A stretch of 64,000 bases of DNA from Plantago ovata (lineage: Eukaryota > Streptophyta > Magnoliopsida > Lamiales > Plantaginaceae). The notes beneath the pieces are model-generated. The model searched no databases, was not told where the DNA came from, and saw only the letters and a program-made list of their open reading frames with translations. The translations under genes were made by a program, and so were the position numbers. Every line of letters starts with the position of its first letter. The first letter of the stretch is position 1. The stretch spans positions 131,660,096 to 131,724,095 of the forward strand of contig CM051455.1 of the NCBI GenBank assembly GCA_028274465.1, in the 5' to 3' direction. This document shows positions 23,652 through 34,000 of the stretch, piece by piece.

Positions 23652-24137
23652 ATTTGAATCAAAGAATTTTCCCAAGCACATGTCTTGGCTTCGCAACTCT
23701 TGATTCCTTGTAGCTCCTGTAGAAAGCTAAACCAGTTGGAGCGAAATACTAAATGTTGTTATACATCAAAGGTGTTGATCTGTATGTTGAAAACTGGATG
23801 AGTAGAAGACCAGTTTTAAAGCTTGTCCGGGAATAATTGTACGTAGTGCACAGGGAATTTGTGTAATAAAAGATCCCATAATATGTAACTCCAGAAAGCA
23901 TCTTCAATGTACATTTTTTTGGCACAATCTGGTGTAAAGATGCTGCCTTATAAACAACAATTTAGAACTGGTTGCTTGCTTTCTACTTGCAGCCTTATCA
24001 AGTAACTTGAATTCGAAATATGCCTACACATAGCAGAGTTTGATGAACTGGCCTGCTAGTATCAATGACACAACATGGAAGAGTGCTCAAAGAAGCTTTA
24101 AGATAACCCGAAGATAAAATCCAATAAGACCAAAAAA

Positions 24138-26180
24138 TCATCTATGGCACTTGAGAGATAAGCTAATCTCCTCGAGTACCTCATGTAGAGAATCATTTGG
24201 AGATATGTCCATCTTTAGCGTCTCATCAGTCAGCATTGGAGATGTGCCCATCTTTAGTGTATCGTCTTGCAGAATTGGAGATATACTCATCTTTAGCGTA
24301 TCATCTTGCAGCATTTGAGATATGCCCATCTTTAGCATATCGGCTTGCAGCATTGGAACAGCAAACATACGCTTATCTGCAGCCCGAAGCACTTGAATCA
24401 TGACAGCGTAGTCATGGACTTCTGGCTGGAAACCTCTCCTTCGCATGTCCAAGAAAAACATGATAGCTTTAAAGTATTTGCCATGATTGCATAAACCATT
24501 TATCAGAGCAGAGTATGTATTACAATTCAGACGAGTTTTTGCAGTTTGGTCCAAGAAAAAATTTATTGCATTATCGGTCCTTCCATCTTTGCACAGTCCA
24601 TCAACACAACAAGTGAGAGTATAACTGTTAGGAGTGATACCGGCATCTGTCATTTCGTTGTAAAACTGAAGAGCTGCATCTGTGCGACCGTTCTTGAAGT
24701 GTCCATCGATCAAAGCAGTGTATGTGACCACATCAGGTTTATAGCCCTTGATCCCCATTTCGTTGTAGAGTCCCACGGCAGCATCCAGCTTTCCAACCTG
24801 GCAATGACCCTTAATCAGTGTAGAAAAGGTTACTAGATTAGGTTCAAAGCCATTCTCCATCATCTGAGAACAAACTTCCATGGCTTTCTCCATGTTCTCA
24901 TTTTTACAATGGCCATTAATCAGCGTATTATACACCACGGAATTCGCAATTACACCTTTTTCCTTCATCTTGCAAAATAAATTTTCTGCATCTTCGACTC
25001 TACCAATGCTACAATAGCCCTTCATGAGTATGGCATATGTGTAAACACTAGGCGCGATACCAAATCTCTCCATCTCCAGAATCATATCTGAAGCACTAGA
25101 CAAGTCCCCAGCATTACAGTAACCCCTTGTCAACGTGTTATATACGTAGACATTGGGAACGACGTTTAACTTCACCATGTGAACAAGAAAGCTGCCAAGA
25201 GCCGCATGATTGCCCGTTTTAACACCCAAATTCATTAGAATACAGTACGTAGTAGAATCTGTCGTCACTCTGTGATCCAACATCTCGTAATACAACGTAA
25301 ACACTTCCTTGACATTTCCAATCTTAGCATAACCATCCATAAGCGTGTTGTAAGTGTACGCATTAGGTATCACACAATCCTCCTGCATTCTTCTAAACAC
25401 ACACTTAGCTTCCGACATTTCACCTTTTGCACACAAGCAACGGATGAGTTTCGTGAAATTAACAACAGATGGTTTCAACCCTCTCCCAACCATCTCCTCA
25501 AACAACCTCTCTGCTTTCTGAGCATCCCCTTCTCCATTACAAGCATCTAGTAGTATCCCATACGTCACGTCACTAGGCAATGCACCCTTCGAAACCATCT
25601 CTTCGTACACTTCCCACATGAACTCATAACGCCTAGTTTTCAAAATCCCACACAAAAGCGCATTACAAGCCGGCATTGCAGGCAACGTGCCCATTTTACG
25701 GTACACCCAATACCCTTCATCCACAAGACCCTTAGCACACAGAGCACCAATCAACACCCCAAACGTCTCCGGATTACACCCCGGTTCTCTCAATCCATTA
25801 AGCCCGGCGAAAATTGAGGAACAGACCTTCTGGGGTTTTCGGGTTTTGATCAGAATGTCTATGAGGTCTTCTATCAAACACCTGGCGTGCACGTAAAGTT
25901 TTGCTTCTGTTAAGTAGACAATGATGGCGGAATGGACCTTCAGGGTTTTGTTAAGGTTTATGGTTGTTGAGGCTGAGTTGAAGAGCTCAAGGGCTGCATT
26001 GGCGTTCGGAGAATTGAGTATTGATGTTACTAAATCTGAAAGGTATGGTGATGGTGATGGTGAAGATGAAGAATGGTTTAGTGGTGTTGATGATGAGAAT
26101 GGTGATAGAAAGGGTAAAAATGGGTTGTGATTGGAAATAGATTTGGTGGTTCTTGGAGGGAAATGCAGCAGCTTCAACAT
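24138..26180 (-). CDS. P-class pentatricopeptide repeat protein (680 aa, intronless)
   Basis: Starts at ATG 26180 (MLKLLHFPPRTTK), giving a Ser/Pro-rich presequence suited to mitochondria or plastids. From about residue 120 to 610 it is a chain of 35-residue PPR motifs, each with the (V/I)TY(N/T)(T/I)LI-G-CK-G pattern, for example VVYNTLINGHCKNENMEKAM and VTYTALIDGHFKNGRTDAAL. There are about 13-14 repeats and no E, E+ or DYW extension, so it is P class. Such proteins bind organellar RNA and affect its stability, splicing or translation; the target is not predictable here. The last about 65 residues are odd: four tandem 13-residue units of the form DDTLKM(S/G)(I/T)SP(I/M)LQ. An upstream in-frame TTG was not used as the start. 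Confidence 0.93.
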   Translation of the reverse strand: MLKLLHFPPRTTKSISNHNPFLPFLSPFSSSTPLNHSSSSPSPSPYLSDLVTSILNSPNANAALELFNSASTTINLNKTLKVHSAIIVYLTEAKLYVHARCLIEDLIDILIKTRKPQKVCSSIFAGLNGLREPGCNPETFGVLIGALCAKGLVDEGYWVYRKMGTLPAMPACNALLCGILKTRRYEFMWEVYEEMVSKGALPSDVTYGILLDACNGEGDAQKAERLFEEMVGRGLKPSVVNFTKLIRCLCAKGEMSEAKCVFRRMQEDCVIPNAYTYNTLMDGYAKIGNVKEVFTLYYEMLDHRVTTDSTTYCILMNLGVKTGNHAALGSFLVHMVKLNVVPNVYVYNTLTRGYCNAGDLSSASDMILEMERFGIAPSVYTYAILMKGYCSIGRVEDAENLFCKMKEKGVIANSVVYNTLINGHCKNENMEKAMEVCSQMMENGFEPNLVTFSTLIKGHCQVGKLDAAVGLYNEMGIKGYKPDVVTYTALIDGHFKNGRTDAALQFYNEMTDAGITPNSYTLTCCVDGLCKDGRTDNAINFFLDQTAKTRLNCNTYSALINGLCNHGKYFKAIMFFLDMRRRGFQPEVHDYAVMIQVLRAADKRMFAVPMLQADMLKMGISQMLQDDTLKMSISPILQDDTLKMGTSPMLTDETLKMDISPNDSLHEVLEEISLSLKCHR
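24199..24354 (-). repeat. 39-bp tandem repeat (x4) at the 3' end of the PPR coding sequence
   Basis: On the plus strand the word GGAGATATG(T/C)CCATCTTTAG recurs with an exact 39-bp period (starts at 24199, 24238, 24277, 24316). The period is a multiple of three, so the array encodes four copies of a 13-residue unit and leaves the PPR frame open. Confidence 0.9.
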
Positions 26181-26201
26181 GGATTCAATTCTACTGATCA
26201 A

Positions 26202-26985
26202 CCCAATTTCTTGATCCTCTGTTTTTTATACTTCCTAATTTCTACTTGGTTTATCCAAGACAAATTACTCGCGCCTCAAATCCTTACTAATTTTCTTCCC
26301 GGATATTTTAACCGATTTTTATTTCCGGACGTCCATAAAATAGAGCATCATGTAATTATACTCATAACCTATGTTTTGAATCTCGATAGGTAGATTTTGG
26401 GGGTTTTTTTGGCGCCCGGAGACCTCTACTGGTCAAGTACTCAAGTTAACTCCCAATGGCCCTCTTTTTCTTTTGAAGACTTCCGTTCTAAAAACGGAAA
26501 TTATCTTGGCTCTTTTTTTTAGGTGCACTTCAACCACCGCAAAAAACGAAAGTCTAAAAGTTTTTAAACTTTTCCTTTTTTGTTTTTTTTCTAGAATATA
26601 TCTCTCCACATTATTTATCTCTCTATTCTCATTCCCTCCCTTTCTATTTCTATAACTCATTTTTACACATCATTACTTTACTTTTACTTACTTACTAAAC
26701 TCTCTAAAATAATCACAAACATTATTTTTCTCTCAATCTCAATTTTTTTCATATTCACCTCCTCTACGGAACCAATAGTTCTCTCTTACCAACTCGCCAT
26801 GGAAATTAAGTATTTAACATCTTAATTGTGGATATATCGGTGAAGATTCAAACCTGTATTTTTGCGTCATGTTAAGACTTAAGAATCTTGTGGCATTAGA
26901 TTAGAATTAGTCCAATCATCTAATTATGGGGAATAAGTTTGTGGTGTACTCAAAAGAACGTACAACTTATCGACTTTTGCCGGAA
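26202..26985. other. Upstream region of the PPR gene, no gene seen
   Basis: AT-rich. Contains a small hairpin (TTCCGTT/AACGGAA, about 26483-26501) and pyrimidine-rich tracts (about 26555-26770). No supported ORF, RNA gene or transposon termini. Confidence 0.4.
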
Positions 26986-26989
26986 ACTA

Positions 26990-27770
26990 GAATATCTTGG
27001 ATGAAATTCTAATAGCAAATGAATTGGTTGATGAGGCAAAGAAGAATCCTTTTCAAGATTTACTTCGAGAAGGCTTATGATTCCGTCAATTGGGATTCGC
27101 TCTTCCAAATGATGGAGTTGTTGGGTTTTGGGAAGGTGTGGATAGAATGGATGAAGGAATGTGTGACGACGGTGTTTACTTCTATCTTGATCAATGGAGG
27201 GTTGAGATAAGGCGATCCTCTTTCTCCTTTTTTAATCTTAATAATTATAGCGGAATGCTTGAGTAGGACGCTAAAGAAAGCTTGTGAGATGGGGAGATTG
27301 AAGCCGGTCTTAGTGGGATCAAAGAAAATTCCGATCTCTAATCTCAAATTTACGGATGATTCACTAATCTTTGGAGAGGCGTCTGTTGAGAACATAAAAG
27401 TGGAGAAAGGATCGTGTTGACACTTTTTGAGCTAGTTTCGAGGCTCAAGATCAATTTTAAGAAGTGCACCCTTTTGGGAGTGGGTGTAGAAGATGGGGTG
27501 TTGAGAGAGTGGGCTAGGTTTCACAATTGTGGAGTTGGGGACTTTCCTTTCTCTTACTTGGGCTTACCGGTGGGAGGTGTTGCTAGCTAGGGAAAAAAGA
27601 CTTTGGAAAGGGGTCAAAGAGAGTTTTGAAAGACGTTAAACTTGTGGGAGAACAAGTTCCTTTCTTTAGGAGGAAGATTGGTTCTTGTTAACTCGGTACT
27701 CAATGCTCTACCTATCTACTACTTATCCTTCTTCAAGCTACCGGTTGGTATCTACTTATCCAACTGGAGC
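26990..27770 (+). mobile_element. LINE reverse-transcriptase fragment
   Basis: Translates in pieces to the reverse-transcriptase core of plant L1-type LINEs: FEKAYDSVNWDSLFQMMELL, GDPLSPFLI, then FTDDSLIFG (the catalytic DD motif) and the downstream [33 protein letters not shown]. In-frame stops (for example before GDPLSP) and frameshifts show it is dead. Endonuclease and RNase H regions are absent on both sides. Confidence 0.85.
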
Positions 27771-27798
27771 TGTGCAACTCCCGCCGGAGCTGTCAGCA

Positions 27799-27826
27799 CC
27801 GACTAGAGCTGGGCAGCTCTAGTCGG
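27799..27826. repeat. Perfect 13-bp inverted repeat with 2-nt spacer
   Basis: CCGACTAGAGCTG, then GG, then CAGCTCTAGTCGG. It lies within a short run of repeated GGAGCTGT / AGAGCTG words at the downstream edge of the LINE fragment, followed by an abrupt return to AT-rich DNA. Possibly a transposon terminus. Confidence 0.8.
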
Positions 27827-27839
27827 AGCTCTGATCACC

Positions 27840-29210
27840 TTTTTGTTTTTTTTAATGTTAAATTATATTTTGGGATTATTATTATTATTTCTTTTTTTTT
27901 TTTGTTTTAATATTTTTGGGGCTTGTATTGAAATATAAATGTGTAGAAACTTGGTTACAAAAATATTTTGGATGATTTTGAAATTTAAGAAAATTATGTA
28001 GGTTAATTTTGTAAAATACGAAATTTTAGAGTCAAATGTGCAATGCAGAAAATTTGATGGTGTTTAGGTGTTGATGAAATCTGAATTTTGAATAAGGTCC
28101 AAATTTGTCATTTTCAGGTCTTAATTCGCCAAAAGTCAAAATCATGGACCTATAGGTAATTGTTTTTCACTTACGAGGAGAAGTATGTTATTGTTAAACT
28201 AACAATAAAAATTCGTAATTGATGAAATTAATAGGGGGTCCGTATGAAATTTACCCTATATAAATGGGCATTCGTCACCTGGGAATGGTTTTTTCATCCA
28301 CTCTCCGTCAACAAACTGACCCAGCGAACTACATGATCATATTGTTAATTTATCTTTGACTAAGTTGATAGACTAAAAATAGCATAGCCATTATTAACGT
28401 CAGGTAAATGTACACACAAAAACTAGTTCAAACATTTTTCACCTTAACTTAACTTTACTATGTTATCTTCATTTCAAAAATTCAGTTAAATTCAATTCTA
28501 TTAAAAATCAATTTAATTTTTTGTTCAGATTTATTCATTTTAAATTTATTCAATTATTTATTATATTACAAATAAATTATATTCAACATCATTCAATTCT
28601 GATTTATTAATTCAAAGATAACATAAATTAATATATGCTTTGAAATCTGCAGGTTGAGAATCAATCGGGATCAACATGTGTTGAAGAAAGGTAAGTGAGC
28701 TGTAAGAGCAAATCTAACACGATTTGGTACTAAGTCAATTGTTTCTACTTTGGTGGATAAGCTATGTGGAACATTAGTATAATATACTAGTACTAACTTA
28801 AATCTAATTGCTCATTGGTTGGTCGGTTTGGAAAAGGTCCACTCCATTCTAATCCAACGTACTTTTAGCCTAATTTGGCAACTTGTCTCTGTTTCTACTT
28901 TCTTCCAATATTCAATCATTGTCCTTCCTCTTTAACATTTTCCTCATGCAATTTGCGAGACAACTAACGGAACAAGCCCAATATGGTTTCATATGCAGCT
29001 GATCAAAGACGGCAAAACAAGCCCATCAACAACCACCAAGATAAGGGGGCTCAAATGTTGTTTCCAGACGTTAATGACATTTCACATAACCAATATACCG
29101 ACTGGACCAGGGGTCTTAATCATCATGAATGTTACTGTATAACATTACTCTTAGTTGTGCTCTGATTGTGTTGCAGTAAGTGGCTCGTAACCTTGGCATT
29201 GTTAACATCC
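27840..29210. other. AT-rich region with a TTCAG-family repeat and no clear gene
   Basis: From about 28440 to 28630 it holds TTCAATT/TTCAG words like those near 4835 and 12330. At 28653-28690 a 38-nt stretch is bounded by acceptor- and donor-like sequence (tctgcag / gtaagtgag), and a 60-codon plus-strand frame begins at 28983 (MVSYAADQRRQNKP). Neither can be tied to a gene. Confidence 0.35.
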
Positions 29211-29214
29211 TCGG

Positions 29215-31022
29215 TTATATCAGAATCAGATGGTTTGCAGAATCATTGCATGAATCTTTTTCAAGTTTCTTGGGACTATTTTTCACAATTGGTGTTCTCA
29301 TCTTCAAGTTCGCTACGGGGCTTTGTGATCTGATGTTTGGACTTCGGCTCTGCTTTTGTCTCATCAATGGATGTAAGGCCAGCTTCGGAACATGAGCCTT
29401 TTGGTTTACTGGAAGAACAAAATTGTGAACTTGCTTAAGTCACATGAATAATAGAGTAGTATAATCCAAATGAGCATCGGATAACAAACCTTCCTGGTGG
29501 ACTGATTACATCCTCGACAGTATTTGCTCTGGTTCCTTTCTTCATCCTTTGCCTAGAAAACAAACAACCAAACGATCAATTCTTGCAATAACTGAACTCT
29601 CATTAGAAAATAAACTATACAATGGTTTCCATGATTTCTAGTACCAACTAGAAGGATTTTTCACCCTAATTAACATGCAAAACAAAATAACTGAGCGCCA
29701 TGAGCGCCAGTTCAGGGGGAAAAACAATCTAACTTAATTTTCTAATTCAGTCAGCGTTGGCCAATCATTGTGACATTTCCAGTGGAATTTCTCATTAGAG
29801 GGAGCAGCGAATTAGAGATTTGTTCAAAAACATGCGGTACCAAAATTGGGAGGGAAAAGATATGGTGCCACACTGCCACCATATATACCAGGAGTGGAGA
29901 GTCCAATAGCAATACCACCACCTTTTTTTTTTACAGTGTCTATAGGTGACTATTTAAAGCTTTCACCTGATTAGGATTAATCAATGAAAGAGAAACTAAA
30001 AGGCGTGAAAACTTACATGTCAGGCAACGAACACAAACTTGAATTTTCGATTCCTGGACTCTGTTCACAAACATTTGGTGAAATTAAAAAAAAAAAACAC
30101 AAGCCACGAAACGAGAAAGTTATATGAGAGACATTTATAGGACAAACAATATCTAACAAATTATCAAACAAATTTAACACATCCTTAACAACCTCCTCGG
30201 TAGGGCCGGGCATAACAACCGAAAATCGAAAACCGATCCGAAAACCGAAAAACCGAACCGAACCAATCCGATCCAGCATCTTCGGTTCGGTTCGCGGTTC
30301 ATTAATTTGACAGATTTCGGTTTTCGGTTCGGTTCGGTTAAAAAGCCGCGGTTTATCGGATTAAACCGATCCGATCAATATTATTATTATTTTATTTTTT
30401 TACAAATTATATATACGGCACTCCAGTCTTCTCCTCATTTTTCAACCCTAATCGACTAAACACCGCCCCCTTTCCCTCTTTACGCAAAAGGCAAAACCTA
30501 TTTGTGGCAAAAAACTGTTTGATTTGGATATTTGCTGCCTGCCTATTTGATGGAAAATTAAAAAAAAAAAAAAAAAAAAGAAAGAAAGTTCGGATGATTC
30601 GGATTAATCCGAAACCGAACCGATAATTTTCGGATCAAACCGAAACCGATCCGAAATTTCGGTTCGGTTTTCGAATTGGACAAAATTTTACTGTTCGGTT
30701 CGGTTTTGAACCGAACCGCCCCATGCCCAGCCCTACTCCTCGGTATCTAAACTCTCACCTTTTCCAGAATTAATAGTCTCAGTACTACTAAGACCTGAGC
30801 ATCACTAAGATCAACAGTCCCAAACAAATTCAACACATCAGCTCTATCAGGAAAAACTTGATTCTCAGCACCCTTAAGATCTTTATCAGATACTCTTTAT
30901 AAGAGGACGAATGGGATTCAGGTACCAATAAGAAGGGTATGGGGAGTTACCTGGGAAGCAGATGTGTCAACCCCAATCCTCTTTCTTTTTCTGGAATAAA
31001 CCTTGTTGAAGTAGCCTGGACC
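29215..31022 (-). CDS. 3' exons of an unrecognised gene fed by a tandem exon array
   Basis: On the minus strand three downstream exons follow the repeated exons and join in one frame. Exon 30060-30017 (acceptor gaacag, donor AT/gtaag) encodes SPGIENSSLCSLPD. Exon 29552 to about 29486 (acceptor ttttctag) encodes RMKKGTRANTVEDVISPPGR. The last exon, 29397-29215, encodes a basic Ser/Pro-rich end (MRQKQSRSPNIRSQSPVANL, KMRTPIVKNSPKKLEK) and stops at 29215. The first junction is clean: AT plus G makes Met. The donor between the last two exons is weak (TTT/gttatc) and uncertain. The next exon upstream is the 72-nt unit at 31022-30951. The composition suggests a nuclear, basic, disordered protein. 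I do not recognise the family, and the 5' part is not found. Confidence 0.5.
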
Positions 31023-34000
31023 CTGTTCACAAACATTTGGTGAAATTAAAGAAAACAAGCCACGAAACGAGAAAGTTATATGAGAGACATATATAAGACA
31101 AACAGTATCCAACCAATTATCAAACAAATTTAACACATCCTTAGCAACCTCCTCGATATCTAAACTCTCACAATTTCTAGAATAAATAGTCTCAATACTA
31201 CTAAGATCTGAGCACCACTAAGATCAATAGTATCAAACATATTATCAAACAAATTCAACACATCAACTTTATATATCAGGAAAAACTTGATTTTGAGCAC
31301 CATTAAGATCTTTAACAGATACTCTCTATAAGAGGACGAATGGGGTTCAAGTAGCAATAAGAGGGGAATTGGGAGTTACCTGGGAAGCAGATGTGTCAAC
31401 CCCAACCCTCTTTAGCCTGGACCCTGTTCACAAACATTTGGTGCAATTAAAGAAAACAAGCCACGAAACGAGAAAGTTATATGAGAGACATATATAAGAC
31501 AAACAGTATCCAACAAATTATCAAACAAATTTAAAACATCCTTAGCAACCTCCTCGATATCTAAACTCTCACCTTTTCTAGAATAAATAGTCTCAATACT
31601 ACTAAGATCTGAGCACCACTAAGATCAATAGTCTCAAACAAATTATCAAACAAATTCAACACATCAGCTTTATATATCAGGAAAATCTTGATTTTGAGCA
31701 CCATTAAGATCTTTACCAGATACTCCTATAAGAGGACGAATGAAGTTCAAGTAGCAATAAGAGGGGGATTGGGAGTTACCTGGGAAGCAGATGTGTCAAC
31801 CCCAACCCTCTTTCTCTTTCTGGAATAAACGTTGTTGAAGTAGCCTGGACCCTATTCACAAAATTGGTGAAATTAAAGAAAACAAGCCACGAAACGAGAA
31901 TGTTATATGAGAGACATATATAAGACAAACAGTATCCAATAAATTATCAAACAAATTTAACACATCCTTAACAACCTCCTCGATATCTAAACTCTCACCT
32001 TTTCCAAAATCAATAGTCTCAATACTACTAAGATTTGAGAACCAGTAAGATCAATAGCATCAAACAAATTATCAAACAAATTCAACACATCATCTTTATA
32101 TATCAGGAAACATTGACTTTGATCACCATTAAGATCTTTACCAGATACTCCCTATAAGAGGACGAATGGGGTTCAAGTAGCAATAAGAGGGGAATTGGGA
32201 GTTACCTGGGAAGTAGATGTGTCAACCCCAGCCCTCTTTCTCTTTCTGGAATAAACCTTGTTGAAGTAGCCTGGACCCTGTTCACAAACATTTGGTGAAA
32301 TTAAAGAAAACAAGTCACGAAACGAGAAAGTTATATGAGAGTCATATATAAGAAAAACAGTATCTAACAAATTATCAAACAAATTTAACATATCCTTAGC
32401 AACCTCCTCGATATCTAAACTCTCACCTTTTCTAGAATAAATAGTCTCAATACTACTAAGATCTGAGCACCACTAAGATCAATAGTCTCAAACAAATTCA
32501 ACACATCAGCTCTATATATCAAGAAAGTATTGATTTTGAGCACCATTAAGATCTTTACCAGATACTCTCTATAAGAGGACGAATGAGGTTCAAGTAGCAG
32601 TAAGAGGGGAATTGGGAGTTACCTCGGAAGCGGATGTGTCAACCCCAACCCTCTTTCTCTTTCTGGAATAAACCTTGTTGAAGTAGCATGGACCCTGTTC
32701 ACAAATATATGGTGAAATTAAAGAAAACAAGCCACGAAACCAGAATGTTATATGAGGGACATACATAAGACAAACTCAAACAAATTATCAAACAAATTTA
32801 ACACATCCTTAACAACCTCCTCGATATCTAAACTCTCACCTTTTCTAGAATAAATAGTCTCAATACTACTAAGATCTGAGCACCACTAAGATCAATAGTA
32901 TCAAACATATTATCAAATAAATTCAACACATCAGCTTTATATATCAGGAAAAACTTGATTAATGAGCACCATTAAGATCTTTAACAGATACTCTCTATAA
33001 GAGGACGAATGGGGTTCAAGTAGCAATAAGAGGGGAATTGGGAGTTACCTGGGAAGCAGATGTGTCAACACCAGCCCTCTTTCTCTTTCTGCAATAAACC
33101 TTGTTGAAGTAGCCTGGACCCTGTTCACAAACATTTGGTGCAATTAAAGAAAACAAGCCACGAAACGAGAAAGTTATATGAGAGACATATATAAGACAAA
33201 CAGTATCCAATAAATTATCAAACAAATTTAAAACATCCTTAGCAACCTCCTCGATATCTAAACTCTCACCTTTTCTAGAATAAATAGTCTCAATACTACT
33301 AAGATCTGAGCACCACTAAGATCAATAGTCTCAAACAAATTATCAAACAAATTCAACACATCAGCTTTATATATCAGGAAAATCTTGATTTTGAGCACCA
33401 TTAAGATCTTTACCAGATACTCCTATAAGAGGACGAATGAGGTTCAAGTAGCAATAAGATGGGGATTGGGAGTTACCTGGGAAGCAGATGTGTCAACCCT
33501 AACCCTCTTTCTCTTTCTGGAATAAACGTTGTTGAAGTAGCCTGGACCCTATTCACAAAATTGGTGAAATTAAAGAAAACAAGCCACGAAACGAGAATGT
33601 TATATGAGAGACATATATAAGACAAACAGTATCCAATAAATTATCAAACAAATTTAACACATCCTTAACAACCTCCTCGATATCTAAACTCTCACCTTTT
33701 CCAAAATCAATATTCTCAATACTACTAAGATTTGAGCACCAGTAAGATCATAGCATCAAAAAAATTATCAAACAAATTCAACACATCATCTTTATATATC
33801 AGGAAAAATTGATTTTGATCACCATTAAGATCTTTACCAGATACTCTCTATAAGAGGACGAATGGGGTTCAAGTAGCAATAAGAGGGGAATTGGGAGTTA
33901 CCTGGGAAGTAGATGTGTCAACCCCAGCCCTCTTTCTCTTTCTGGAATAAACCTTGTTGAAGTAGCCTGGACCCTGTTCACAAACATTTGGTGAAATTAA

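Noticed and set aside
29180..29395. Plus-strand 71-codon hydrophobic ORF
   Set aside because: It is the reverse complement of the minus-strand exon at 29397-29215, whose frame continues from upstream exons and has a protein-like Ser/Pro/Lys composition.
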